A DNA stretch of 64,000 nt from Foetidibacter luteolus (GTDB lineage Bacteria; Bacteroidota; Bacteroidia; Chitinophagales; Chitinophagaceae): NCBI RefSeq assembly GCF_009650435.1, contig NZ_VVIP01000020.1, positions 31,827 to 95,826 on the forward strand, in the 5' to 3' direction. The position numbers were made by a program, and so were the translations under genes. Shown one piece after another: positions 54,501-63,355 of the stretch. The notes beneath the pieces are model-generated. The model worked only from the letters and a program-made list of their open reading frames with translations. It made no database searches and had not been told where the DNA came from. Numbering within the stretch: the stretch's first letter is position 1; every line of letters starts with the position of its first letter.

Positions 54501-57362
54501 GCCCAGGTTGGCCAGTTTGGTACCGGTAAGCATGCCGGTGGTCATGGTTGTGGCGGTTATCGCCTGGGGGTAGGGGGCTGTGGTATTGCTGGCTGAATAA
54601 AAATAATTAGAACCGGTAATGCCGTTTGCTGTAATGAGTGTGCTGCTCAGCCCGCTGCCGCTGGTGCCAACCCAATCGTAAGTGTCGTAAAATGTTTCTG
54701 TTAACACACTGTAGGTACCGGATGCCGGGGATGGGTAACTGGTACTGGCAGCCGCCAGGCCCTGGTGGTAGTCCCTGTCGCCGGAGGCAGTCCACAAGCC
54801 TGTCCTTACCGGCCGGTTCTGCGCATCGTAATCGGTGTACAGCCATTTGCCATCCAACCTTTGGGCGCTGTCCTGCGTCATCACCAGCCTGTCCCTCGCA
54901 TCATATACCATATAGATATCCCCCGATCCGGGCACTTTTTTATTGACAAGCCTTCCTTCCGCATCATAGAAATATTTAAAACACCATTCTGCCCTGATAG
55001 TGGGGTTTAACCCCCAGTTATTGGCAGCCGCATGTTCCACAGCCCTTGGCTGTAGTACATAACGCAGCCTGTCAAATACATCGTACACATAATAGGTGCA
55101 TAGCCAGCCCTTATAGCCATTATACAGGGTGTCGTTTAGCTGTACTTTTTTTAGTATCAATTTACCAGACCTGTCCTTGTATTCCATAGCCTTGTTCTCA
55201 TGCTCATCTGTTGTTACAATTACCGCCAGTGTCCCTGGTTCATAACTGCCAATGACATTTGGCGTGCTGGTAGTTGCCGTTCCGATGGTCCATACCTTAA
55301 CGGAATCCAGTTCTGTATTGAATGTGTAATCCATCCGAACGCCACGGTTGCTGCCTGTCCAGCTTCTGCCGGGCTGCGTAGTTTTTAGTGGCCTGCTGTC
55401 TGGCGAGGCTTCGTAAAACGTGTTGCTGTAAAAAAAGTCTTCCGCGGTGCCTCCATTCAACCCAGCATAAAAGGCCTGCTGCATAAAGGCTGAGTTGGTT
55501 TTAAGGTTGCCGGTTGTGGTGGTATCAACGTAAGGGAGGAATTGCTGCACCTGCCGGCCCAGCAGGTCGTAATTAACCACGCTGGTCAGGTCTTTTTCGC
55601 CAGGCGTTTCCTTTCTTGCCACGGTCTGTATCTCCCGGCCAAAATCGTCCAGGTAGCTGGTCACCTGCCTGAAGTCATCAGCGGCGGTAAGCGACTTGGC
55701 AGTGGTAACTGAGGTTATGCCAGGCTTCTCAATATCCCAGGTACGTACATAGTTTACTTTGGAAGAATTGATAGAGGGGAATATGTAGCCGTTAACTGGT
55801 ATGGCGGAAATGCCCGGGTCGGATGTGGCTTGTGTGGCAGTGGTGGGGGTGTTAACCGCGCCCAACCCAGGCACTACTTTTACTTTAATAGCATTAAAAC
55901 TGCCCATCGCCACAGAATAATCACTCTGCGGGCCATTGCTTGCAAGCCGGCGGTAATAGGTGGTTTTATTCAAGGTGCCGGTTGCGTAGTTTTGTGTAGT
56001 TCCATTGGTACAGTTAACCCATTTAACCTCATCATAACTTTGCTGCCACTGGTAGCTGTAAGTTGCCACCGTACCACCATTGGCTGCCGTACCCGTTAAC
56101 ACCGGAGAGGCGCCTGTATTAATAACCAGGGTGTACGGGCTGATAACCCCGGGATCAAATAGCACGGTTTTTACTTTTACCTGTAAACTGTTGGTGTTAC
56201 GCGTAGTATTCCCATTGGTCACCATCCGCCTGAACCATGTCGACTGGGTAAGTTTATCTGGCTGGTAATCCTTGCCCTGGCCATTATTCTCAATGTTCGC
56301 AAAGTTTACATTATCGTACGAGTATTGCCACTGATACGCATAGTTGGTATCTATCCCCCCGGTTGGAATGGAACCGGTAATAGTTCCGGGTGAGGTATTC
56401 CAGGCAATAGAGTCTGTACCGGCTTTTGTAATGCTACCCGGGTTAAAATAAGTGTATATCACTACGTTGGTAGTATCAGAATATTTTGTTTCAGATCCGC
56501 AGTTAACCCTTCTCCTGTAATACATATCCTGTGCAGGCGCAACATTCGCTGAAATTCCTGCCCCGTTTGAGACGTTATAAAAGCTGGTACCGTTAGAGGA
56601 ATATTCCCATTGGTAAGTAAAATTGCCCATACAGGCACCTCCTATCGCAGCCCCGGGCCAGGTTTCTAAAGCAAGGCTGCTGCCATTTTCAAGATATTGA
56701 ACGGGTTTGTTGATCCTCCCTGGGTCAAGCGGCAGGTTCTGCACATACACCTGTACATAGTAGTTGGTACCGTTGCTATTAAGGGTTATGGTATTGGTAC
56801 CGGTGTTGCTCCATTTAACCACAAAGCTGCCAACGCCCTGGTAACCGCTCAATACTTCACCCGCACCCAAAGGAAGGCTCCAGGTATAATTCCATGGATT
56901 TCCACCAGTATAATAGTAAGTAGCTGTTTGCCCTTTCCAGCAATTAACCGGTCCGCTGATAACACTCGTTTGCGATGCTATGGTTGCTACATTACTGTAA
57001 CCCGTTGTTGCCCCGGGGGATGATACCTGGAGCCGGTAATAGCTCGTTGTGGCGGGCTGGTAGAGGCCGGGATTATAGGTGGGCGCAGTGGCGCCACTGA
57101 TATTTGACCACCCGCCCGTACCTGTAGATGATTGCTGCCATTGGTAAGTAAAGCAATTTTCGGTGCACCCCGGCACGGAAGATGGCCCGGCACTTAACCC
57201 AATGGGCGCCTGGGTATATGAATTGGTTAACTGGTAAGCCGGCGAAACAGCGCCGGCGGTAACTTGCTGTGCAACAGTAGTACCGCAAATACTTATAAAC
57301 AGTGTAAACACCAGCAATATCGCTTTCACCCGGGCTTGCATTAATTGAAATCTTTGTTTCAT
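51564..57362 (-). CDS. RHS-repeat polymorphic toxin with C-terminal NucA/NucB-type DNase domain
   Basis: 1932 residues. Signal peptide (AILLVFTLFISICGTTVAQ); several Ig-like repeats to about residue 490 with the recurring form YQWQxSxD...TTYYRR; a DUF6443 region (about 530-680, TWDIEKPG...SYLDDFGREIQTVARKE); YD/RHS repeats (FYDAEGRLVNKK, EYDAAGRLLNVYKK, NYLNLPDSITI). The RHS core boundary is YLYNGKELQ...DPTGMD, near 1683. The last 249 residues are the variable tip: DEYPFAFTNEGG at 1797-1808 and RYVPVWEQNIQ match the NucA/NucB DNase signature. The tip ends in a hydrophobic segment (IGIGIAALIILTEGVGVLA). The immunity gene follows by 15 bases. It is likely delivered to neighbouring cells as a nuclease; delivery is unproven. 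Confidence 0.85.
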   Translation of the reverse strand: MKQRFQLMQARVKAILLVFTLFISICGTTVAQQVTAGAVSPAYQLTNSYTQAPIGLSAGPSSVPGCTENCFTYQWQQSSTGTGGWSNISGATAPTYNPGLYQPATTSYYRLQVSSPGATTGYSNVATIASQTSVISGPVNCWKGQTATYYYTGGNPWNYTWSLPLGAGEVLSGYQGVGSFVVKWSNTGTNTITLNSNGTNYYVQVYVQNLPLDPGRINKPVQYLENGSSLALETWPGAAIGGACMGNFTYQWEYSSNGTSFYNVSNGAGISANVAPAQDMYYRRRVNCGSETKYSDTTNVVIYTYFNPGSITKAGTDSIAWNTSPGTITGSIPTGGIDTNYAYQWQYSYDNVNFANIENNGQGKDYQPDKLTQSTWFRRMVTNGNTTRNTNSLQVKVKTVLFDPGVISPYTLVINTGASPVLTGTAANGGTVATYSYQWQQSYDEVKWVNCTNGTTQNYATGTLNKTTYYRRLASNGPQSDYSVAMGSFNAIKVKVVPGLGAVNTPTTATQATSDPGISAIPVNGYIFPSINSSKVNYVRTWDIEKPGITSVTTAKSLTAADDFRQVTSYLDDFGREIQTVARKETPGEKDLTSVVNYDLLGRQVQQFLPYVDTTTTGNLKTNSAFMQQAFYAGLNGGTAEDFFYSNTFYEASPDSRPLKTTQPGRSWTGSNRGVRMDYTFNTELDSVKVWTIGTATTSTPNVIGSYEPGTLAVIVTTDEHENKAMEYKDRSGKLILKKVQLNDTLYNGYKGWLCTYYVYDVFDRLRYVLQPRAVEHAAANNWGLNPTIRAEWCFKYFYDAEGRLVNKKVPGSGDIYMVYDARDRLVMTQDSAQRLDGKWLYTDYDAQNRPVRTGLWTASGDRDYHQGLAAASTSYPSPASGTYSVLTETFYDTYDWVGTSGSGLSSTLITANGITGSNYFYSASNTTAPYPQAITATTMTTGMLTGTKLANLGGGSFLFSANFYDDRGRLLQLHSKNHTGGRDTITNQYGFNGQLLRSLVCHQKAGSNGQQYRALTKMEYDAAGRLLNVYKKAGNSTEVRTVENIYDELGRLKQKNLGRERNSSSQDSYTTTPLDSIVYDYNVRGWIRGINKAYARNEAGGTGWFGTELSYDFGFSGTQVNGNIAGIKWRSRGDGEQRAYGFGYDNVNRLLEADFTQYTGSAWNTSAGIDFSLRSMSYDANGNIIKMTQFGLKLNSSSIIDSLVYGYLNQTNKLNYVTDKANDTNSTLGDFKETTNNTSQDYLYDGNGNLTRDNNKAIADIHYNYLNLPDSITITGKGAIEYSYDAAGTKLRKTVTDNTVSPARVTRTDYLGLFTYSNDTLQFVAHEEGRIRPKRPGATDTMYYDYFERDHLGNVRVVLTDELQRDMYPVASLETTPLPTERLYYDRVDSGRVARSGIPGYPNDTYTATNNWVQKLKGNAVKIGTSTLLKVMSGDKVSVRVSSWYRKNGAAPGTPASPLTDVVLALTQGVPGASAGKVGATQLNSTILNPQVTGFLNSRDSGNITSKPKAWLNVVLLDEQLKPVITQDGRNSYFEQVGADTVLTPLGTTDREITKNGYLYIYVSNETQNIDVFFDNLQVTHTRGKLIEESHYYPAGVQMKAICTRSAGKMENKYLYNGKELQSREFLDGSGLELYDYSARIYDAQLMRFHAVDPHAESYLSHNPYHYVFNNPTNSTDPTGMDTHLEGQAARDLFRVLQNNATRLEASGRSVDVNEVDNLAQAAKDIYGGAGNFDIKAILPVWEAITPEIYYHDKEAILSHGQVLSKGPKGTSDKNRPIATNWYKKAFPAPPFSSADEYPFAFTNEGGEEASVRYVPVWEQNIQRFQLSLLSMALNVNDRFIVVPISKDDAPSIINTPFFWLLPNGQWKKNHNSIDRRDHDPVYKQLRKNLEKPAPANEQPKPMPAAVRNALIGIGIAALIILTEGVGVLAL

Positions 57363-57451
57363 TGTATTGATTTGAAAAAACGGGGATATGGTTTAGTACT
57401 TTTTAGAATTGCCCATAGTGCTTTTTTAACACAACGGCGTTATTCATTCGT

Positions 57452-60400
57452 CTATTGGCCCGGCCTCGAAAGCCTCCCGTAATTGTATTCAAAAACCTTG
57501 ATGATATTGCCGTCCTGATCTTTTACGTCAAGCAGCCGGTGTAATGCATCATATTCAAACCTGCTGATGGTGCTGTTAGGTGCGCATTGCGCAGCCAACC
57601 GCAGGTAATTGTCGTATGTGAAGGAAGTCATCTGCCCATCCGCTGGATACAACCGAAACTCGTCTACATAGCCACTTGTCCCTGTAAAAGATAAACTTGT
57701 GGCATCCGTAATTGTCAGGTGCTTGTAAGTCCAGCCGTTTAACATTCTTCCCGTTATAATGCTGCTTATAGTGCCGCCGCTGATATTAACCGTTGTTCCT
57801 GTTTTGTACCAGAATGAAACAGTATATTTTCTGGTAGAGGTAAGCCCGGTTTTAGTAAGGCCCGACGCTATAGCGTAAGCCTTGTTACCAGTTGGGGCCG
57901 TTGCATCTGTGACAATAGCGGCGCTGTTCAACGTCCAATTGCCTGTTTCCCCACTCTCAAAGCTGCTGTAAGCCACATCCTGGGAAGAGTATCCATTTTC
58001 TACAACAGCCATTGGGAGACCGGCCTGGTTATCCCAGATCAGCACCTGTGTTTTATCGCTTATAAGCTTCTGCTCTTTTATCCTTCCGGTTTCACCATCG
58101 TACCCATAGCTTGCCTTTTCCTTGAAATAACTGTTGGGGATAAGTGCACTGAACTGGCCATTAAGCTTTATACTTTCCCCTGCCTGGGCAGTATTGAGCG
58201 CCGTAGTTGTTTCGAGAGAGTAAAGTTTGAGGGGATTGATGAAGGTATCAGGGCTATTGGCGGCGAAATCTGAGTATTGGGTGATGGCGCCTCCGATCAG
58301 CCTGTTATTTTTCCATACCCGTTGTGCAACCGGCAGCAGCATATTCCTTGCTTTCATTTTGGCAATTACGCTGCCTGCACTGTTGGCATAGTCAAAAGCA
58401 TAATAGTTTTTGGTAATAATGGAATCCCCCTGGCTGTTAACAGTGGTATCGGCTGTTTTGAGGGTATGATAGTCGCTTTCATAACCGTACCTGCTGGAAG
58501 TGCTGGTTGATTTGCCGTCCTTGTATTCAATTACCGTTTTTCCAACAGCGCGGGATATGCCTGTATGCAGCTTGTAATAGGTAAGCGCATCGTTATAAAG
58601 AATATCCGCCTGCGGGTTGCCATTATCTATCCTTGTAGCTGTACGGTACAATTTAAAACCCCGCATCCAATAGGTTTCGTTATGCTGTTGCCGGTATTCG
58701 TTGTGCTCGCTCCTGATAATATTTCCGGCAGAGTCGTAAGTGCTTACGTTGATTAACTGGCCCCGGCGCAAATCCGGCTGTTGTGGGGCAAAAGGGTAGA
58801 ACATGTTGGCCATAAAGCCATCGTAGTATTGAAGGTTCTCCGGTGCAATATCGTTAAAATGCCCATTGCCATATATGCCTGTATTGGGGCCGTAATAAGA
58901 GTTGGGCGTGCCTTGCACACTCTGGTTCTCAGCAAAATTATACAGGCTTAACCGCGAAGTTGACCGGTATTCATCGGCCATATAGCCATACACTTTATAC
59001 CCGCCTTCACCATTTGCCCCATATATCTCTGTTACAGTGGGGTAACCTATATGGTTGCCATTAAAATCCTGCAAGGGGACAACACTTTGGGATTGCTTGT
59101 AAAGGCTTCGTATTACATTCAGTTCAGCGAATGTGTAACCAACATAGGAAGGATACTCCGGGTACAAAAGGAAGTAATACTCATTATGGGGCTCCAGCAG
59201 GTACTGCGGTATACGGTACAGCACACCACCGGCGCCATAATCAAAACGTCTTGTTGAAGCCCTGCCCGTCACACTGTCCGTAACTGTTATTTTCTTTACC
59301 CTCAACCCGCCCACCATGTGATAAGGCCGTTGCATGTAGGAATAATGTGGCTCAAACTCAAATTCGGTGGTAACGCCAAGGGGGTCTTTTACAGACTTAA
59401 TTGAATATGACTGCATAGAAGGCCAGGAGGGGTTCCTGTTGGCAAAAATACCTGTGAAGAATTTGCAGAGCGGGTGCTCTACCCGTGGGGTAAAACGGTC
59501 ATTGGCATCACCGTTGTAATTATTGCTGTAACCCCAGTGGTCCTGGTCGTAACTTATCCTTCTTGGCAACTGGTAGGCTTCATTGTAAGTAAAAACGTGC
59601 GCTGGTTTGGCCAGGCTTGCATCCCCTGAGAATTCTTTTACTGATAAAAGCTTAAGCCTTTTGGTATCAGAAACATCATTATTCATCAGGGCAAGTATTC
59701 CTACCCAGGCATCCGTAGCTGTTGTTGATGTAAAATAACTGTACGAAAGAAGGTATTGCCGGATACACTGATTTTCCTTATTGAATATCTTAACTGAATC
59801 AAGCCTGTAGGGGTAAGGGTTGCCGGCATAAGAAACAACATCCTGCCTTTGGGTTTTTGCAATAAAACTTACCTGGTAGTTCTTCGTCCTGATACTGGTA
59901 AGCCTCAAGCCGGATACGCTTGTCCTTAATACTTTTGAGGGAGGGCCTCCCGGGTACGCCGAACAAGCCTGCGGCGAACTGTTGGCCCCGTTTACCTGGT
60001 CGTAAACAAAAGTTTCAGAGCCAAGGTCAAAATAGCCATACACTTCCGGCGTGTACTCAAAGTATACCGTATCCTTTGAGTTGGGATACACTATCCTGGT
60101 CAATTGCCAGTTGGATGGCCGCATGGTATTATCATCAGATACTTCATTACTGTAAACCCGGGTTACTTCGTTCATACTATTTTCTCCGAAATAATACTTC
60201 GTTCCATCGGGTGTAACAATTAACCACGACTGAAAATTGCCGCCTGAATAGTTGACTGAAATCTTAATATCCTGTTCAGAAAGTACCCTGGGCGTACGGT
60301 TTTCATCAAAAACAAATTTTCCTGAAAAGCCGTTAAAATTGAATGTGAACAGATCGGGTTCGCAGTCAACATTACCGGCGGCGGCCTGTTCCAGGAAGGA

Positions 60401-60868
60401 TGCCCTTTGCTGGGCCGCTGTATTGGTAACAAATACGCCATTTACCGGGTATGGCAGCATCGGCATTTTGCGGATGCCGGAATCCAGAAAATAACCCCGG
60501 GGCATAGCCTGCTGGTTGGCAACACCTTCATCCGGGCCACCTTTGATAGTGCGTATAATCATTCCCGCACCTTGTAAAGACCATCCCAAACCCACCCACG
60601 AAGAGAGTTCTGAGACACGGATGCCGCTGGCATGGTAACTTAGTGAAACATTCAGGCTTGCTGCGCCATCTTTTAATTGGTATAAGGGAACGCTGATGTT
60701 GGGGGTTCCCGTATAGTAACCCACGGGGTAATCTACATACTTGCCTAATGAAGCCGCATTGGGGGCTGGTTGGGCATAATTGGAAAGGGCTTTGTAACCG
60801 GGGTTGGTTTGTGCATGCACCAAACAAATGGTACAAAAGAATACGGCAGGCATGAAAAGTTTTTTCAT
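57452..60868 (-). CDS. Large secreted RHS-associated protein
   Basis: 1138 residues with a signal peptide (LFMPAVFFCTICLVHAQ). It starts with the Bacteroidota RHS-partner pattern: GKYVDYPVGYYTGTPNISVPLYQL, LSYHASGIRVSELSSWVGLGWSL. Near residues 950-1070 is a carbohydrate-binding-like jelly-roll (SFESGETGNWTL...YTVSFWYKTGTTVN). It ends with two YD-like RHS units (SFTYDNYLRLAAQC, RFEYDALHRLLDVKDQDGNI). It lies directly upstream of the RHS toxin gene (89-base gap) and downstream of the 60913 gene (44 bases). It probably works with the toxin at the cell surface, perhaps as part of its shell or export. Exact role is unknown. Confidence 0.8.
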   Translation of the reverse strand: MKKLFMPAVFFCTICLVHAQTNPGYKALSNYAQPAPNAASLGKYVDYPVGYYTGTPNISVPLYQLKDGAASLNVSLSYHASGIRVSELSSWVGLGWSLQGAGMIIRTIKGGPDEGVANQQAMPRGYFLDSGIRKMPMLPYPVNGVFVTNTAAQQRASFLEQAAAGNVDCEPDLFTFNFNGFSGKFVFDENRTPRVLSEQDIKISVNYSGGNFQSWLIVTPDGTKYYFGENSMNEVTRVYSNEVSDDNTMRPSNWQLTRIVYPNSKDTVYFEYTPEVYGYFDLGSETFVYDQVNGANSSPQACSAYPGGPPSKVLRTSVSGLRLTSIRTKNYQVSFIAKTQRQDVVSYAGNPYPYRLDSVKIFNKENQCIRQYLLSYSYFTSTTATDAWVGILALMNNDVSDTKRLKLLSVKEFSGDASLAKPAHVFTYNEAYQLPRRISYDQDHWGYSNNYNGDANDRFTPRVEHPLCKFFTGIFANRNPSWPSMQSYSIKSVKDPLGVTTEFEFEPHYSYMQRPYHMVGGLRVKKITVTDSVTGRASTRRFDYGAGGVLYRIPQYLLEPHNEYYFLLYPEYPSYVGYTFAELNVIRSLYKQSQSVVPLQDFNGNHIGYPTVTEIYGANGEGGYKVYGYMADEYRSTSRLSLYNFAENQSVQGTPNSYYGPNTGIYGNGHFNDIAPENLQYYDGFMANMFYPFAPQQPDLRRGQLINVSTYDSAGNIIRSEHNEYRQQHNETYWMRGFKLYRTATRIDNGNPQADILYNDALTYYKLHTGISRAVGKTVIEYKDGKSTSTSSRYGYESDYHTLKTADTTVNSQGDSIITKNYYAFDYANSAGSVIAKMKARNMLLPVAQRVWKNNRLIGGAITQYSDFAANSPDTFINPLKLYSLETTTALNTAQAGESIKLNGQFSALIPNSYFKEKASYGYDGETGRIKEQKLISDKTQVLIWDNQAGLPMAVVENGYSSQDVAYSSFESGETGNWTLNSAAIVTDATAPTGNKAYAIASGLTKTGLTSTRKYTVSFWYKTGTTVNISGGTISSIITGRMLNGWTYKHLTITDATSLSFTGTSGYVDEFRLYPADGQMTSFTYDNYLRLAAQCAPNSTISRFEYDALHRLLDVKDQDGNIIKVFEYNYGRLSRPGQ

Positions 60869-60912
60869 ATCGTATGTTTCAGACTTTTTATTGTTGTTAT
60901 AGTGCTCAGGAT

Positions 60913-62415
60913 TTATAGTGTCCAGCCAACGCGAAATTTAAGGGCCTGCCCTCTTGGTGTTTGCAGTTGATGCAAAGCGTCATACAATAATTGCATTTTC
61001 CCTTCTTTCTTCTTTCCAATCCGGTACTTTTTTGTTATGCCAGCCAGCGCTGATTTTTGGTAGATGTCCAGGTTTTTTATCTGCCGGAAATTCTCAAACT
61101 CCTTTAGATAGTTGTATTCCAGCCCTGCACTCAACCAAAAACTCCCTTTAATCCTTGCATCACAATAACTGCGAAAACCAATACCCTGGTGGCTGAGGCT
61201 GATGTGGTTCCAGCCGCGGCCAAGCCCCATTTTATGCGCAATTCCGAAACCAGCAGAGATGTCCGAAGAAAACCGATAGCCTAAGGTTAATGCGATATCG
61301 GTTGTTGTTGGTGAAAAATTGGTGCTGCCGCTGGTTTGTAGATTGATGCCATATTCAATCCGTTTGAGGAAACTTTTGGTGCGTTGATCATTTTTCTTAA
61401 AATCCGGCTGTATATCGTCACTGTTACCACCACCGCCCGGTTTGGCCAGCTTATCTTTTAACTGGTTAAGCTGGCCTTGTGCCGCCTGTACCTGTTGTTG
61501 CAGCATTTGCCCGGGACCTCCCCCAGCCGCCGCCCCTCCGGCTCCAGTACCTCCCCCTGCCCCTCCAACGGAGGGAAGAGAAGAACCCAGTACCCGCTGT
61601 AACTGTTGCTGCACCTGGGCACGGGTTTGAAGGCCAGCGAGGCCTCCCCCGGCCCCTCCAACGAAGGGGAGAGAAGAACCTGGCAACCGGAACAACTGCG
61701 ACAGGTAACTATTCTTTAGAAAAAATGATTTGAATGCGGGTATTTCCCGGATGGCGGCAATGGCTTTCTCTTCCAGCTTTTTGCGATCTTTAATTAACTC
61801 CCGGTATTCTTTCAGCCTTTCGCTGTAATAGAATACCTCCTTATTAAGGCCCTTTAGGTTTTTGGCCAAATCACTGTATTGAGACAGTTGGTCCTGCAAC
61901 TGCTGCTGCCTTTGGCGAATAAAGTCTTTTATCTCGCTGGCTTTCTGCAGCTTGCCCTGTAATTCTTTTAGCTGGTTGCTAACCGCGGCTACCTTTTTCA
62001 GTTGGTCAGAAGGCAGGCCGGGTATCTTTTCCAGGTAGTTCATCGCCGTGCCTAACGAATCAAAATTCGGCATGTACTCCTTGAGGGGATTTGGGATGGA
62101 TTTATCCAGCGGCGCCTGTAACTTGTTTTGCAGTTGCCGGTACTGTTCCTGTGTACCGCTGAACAGTACCGCTGCTTTGGCGCTGTCTTTGGCTGCCAGC
62201 TTTTTACGCAGCTTTTCTTCCTGTTTTTGCAGGCGGCGCAATAGTTTGGAAGACTGTTTATCTACAGATGAAGTAAGGCCGGCATATTTGCTGTTAATGG
62301 ATGAGAGTGTTTTTGCAGAAACAGCTTCAACTGGCAGGCTGTCTGCCTGGCAAAAAGAAAGCACTGGTACCAACGCCAGGCATATAAAAAACAAGGTACG
62401 GGATAATGAAAGCAT
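60913..62415 (-). CDS. Coiled-coil/outer-membrane-like protein heading the RHS cluster
   Basis: About 500 residues from the ATG at 62415, which gives a signal peptide (MLSLSRTLFFICLALVPVLSFC). The first half is coiled coil (SSKLLRRLQKQEEKLRKKLAAKD ... KASEIKDFIRQRQQQLQDQL). A Gly/Pro-rich linker follows, in which GSSLPxVGGAGGG occurs twice through duplicated DNA at 61551-61588 and 61644-61683. The C-terminal 150 residues look like beta-barrel strands (DIALTLGYRFSSDISAGFGIAHKMGLG, FWLSAGLEYNYLKEF) ending in LKFRVGWTL, an outer-membrane-type terminus. It may be an outer-membrane anchor for the RHS pair. The family is not recognised by name. Confidence 0.7.
   Translation of the reverse strand: MLSLSRTLFFICLALVPVLSFCQADSLPVEAVSAKTLSSINSKYAGLTSSVDKQSSKLLRRLQKQEEKLRKKLAAKDSAKAAVLFSGTQEQYRQLQNKLQAPLDKSIPNPLKEYMPNFDSLGTAMNYLEKIPGLPSDQLKKVAAVSNQLKELQGKLQKASEIKDFIRQRQQQLQDQLSQYSDLAKNLKGLNKEVFYYSERLKEYRELIKDRKKLEEKAIAAIREIPAFKSFFLKNSYLSQLFRLPGSSLPFVGGAGGGLAGLQTRAQVQQQLQRVLGSSLPSVGGAGGGTGAGGAAAGGGPGQMLQQQVQAAQGQLNQLKDKLAKPGGGGNSDDIQPDFKKNDQRTKSFLKRIEYGINLQTSGSTNFSPTTTDIALTLGYRFSSDISAGFGIAHKMGLGRGWNHISLSHQGIGFRSYCDARIKGSFWLSAGLEYNYLKEFENFRQIKNLDIYQKSALAGITKKYRIGKKKEGKMQLLYDALHQLQTPRGQALKFRVGWTL
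61551..61683. repeat. Duplicated CCCCTCCAACG repeat inside a coding sequence
   Basis: Two copies of CCCCTCCAACGnAGGG followed by AGAGAAGAACC (61551-61588 and 61644-61683) lie 93 bases apart (31 codons), so both stay in frame. Each can fold on itself (CTCCCCTTC..GGAGGGG). Confidence 0.75.
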
Positions 62416-62572
62416 ATTGATTTGGTATAAAAAGGGCATTCTTTTTTGGGTAACCCTGCTAAGATAAAAACAAAAAAGCTAAACATCAATACGTAGAACT
62501 ACGCATTTTGTCTTCCTAAACTACGCTCTCCGGCTACCGGTACGGAGTTTTCGTTGCAATTGCAGCATACAA

Positions 62573-62600
62573 AAAGGCCCGGCTTTATGGCCGGGCCTTT
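62573..62600 (-). terminator. Terminator of the 62642 gene
   Basis: The 11-bp perfect stem AAAGGCCCGGC / GCCGGGCCTTT has a 6-base loop and a short T tract on the minus strand. It lies just upstream of the RHS cluster, so that cluster has its own promoter. Confidence 0.8.
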
Positions 62601-62641
62601 GAGATTTTTCTGGTTTGTTGCTGCTGGTTCGCTCTACTCGG

Positions 62642-63019
62642 TTACATCACTTGGTTTTGTTCCGCCGTTGTCTTTTTCCCAGGGGTTGAATCACTTACAT
62701 CGAAGCCCCAATCGCCCAGCTTCCTGGGAGATTTAGCGAATTTTGCCTTCAGCAGATCGCGGCTGCTTTTTACCACTCCGGCGATATCGCCCATCAGCTT
62801 ATCCCTTTCTTCAATTGCTTTTTCAGCCTGCCGCCTGTAGCCCTCTGCTTCCATATGCTTTGCCTGTGCAAGCTGTAAGTTGGGGCCAATGGCATCCAGG
62901 TTGTAATCTTCCAGTTGCACCAGCGGGCTTCCGCCTCCGTCAGCAAGATGTTTGGAATAAATAGCATTTGCAAGCTTTAGTAAGTCCTCCACATTACGGG
63001 GCACGGTAAATTTTGCCAT
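62642..63019 (-). CDS. Small conserved cytoplasmic protein of unknown function
   Basis: 125 residues from the ATG at 63019 (MAKFTVPRNVEDLLKLANAIYSKHLADGG). The upstream 14 codons overlap promoter sequence and are dropped. It has helical, charged content (AKHMEAEGYRRQAEKAIEERDKLM) and a conserved-looking tail SPRKLGDWGFDVSDSTPGKK, which recurs in short Bacteroidota proteins. No domain is recognised. An exact -7 element with a TTG 21 bases upstream sits 40 bases before the start. Confidence 0.75.
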   Translation of the reverse strand: MAKFTVPRNVEDLLKLANAIYSKHLADGGGSPLVQLEDYNLDAIGPNLQLAQAKHMEAEGYRRQAEKAIEERDKLMGDIAGVVKSSRDLLKAKFAKSPRKLGDWGFDVSDSTPGKKTTAEQNQVM

Positions 63020-63058
63020 AGAAATTGGGTTTTTGAGTTTTTTAAAATGTTTATAACC

Positions 63059-63090
63059 CAAAATTATCCCGCAATAGGGGGTGTTTGCAA
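63059..63090 (-). promoter_or_regulatory. Promoter of the 62642 gene (-33 TTG, -7 TAATTTTG)
   Basis: On the minus strand, TTG (63090-63088) is followed after 21 bases by TAATTTTG (63066-63059), fitting the Bacteroidota consensus TTG-N~19-TAnnTTTG. Confidence 0.6.
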
Positions 63091-63355
63091 TTATATACCC
63101 TTTAAAAGCGGTTTAAGAAACGCTCAAAAATAAAGCCCTTTATAAGCGGTTTTATGCACCCCGTCCTTCACCAGGGTTTGCAAAATATTCAATATCACAG
63201 GTGATAAAATTGTATCTAATGCAATTAATAATAAAGTTGTTTAGCAGGCGAATTTGTTAACAAAGTCTGTTTGGAAAATTGCATCATCTTTTTTGCAAAA
63301 AGCGGCAGCTTCCCGGTAGGCTTTGCAATACTAAGCTTGCCAACCGGCGATTGCC

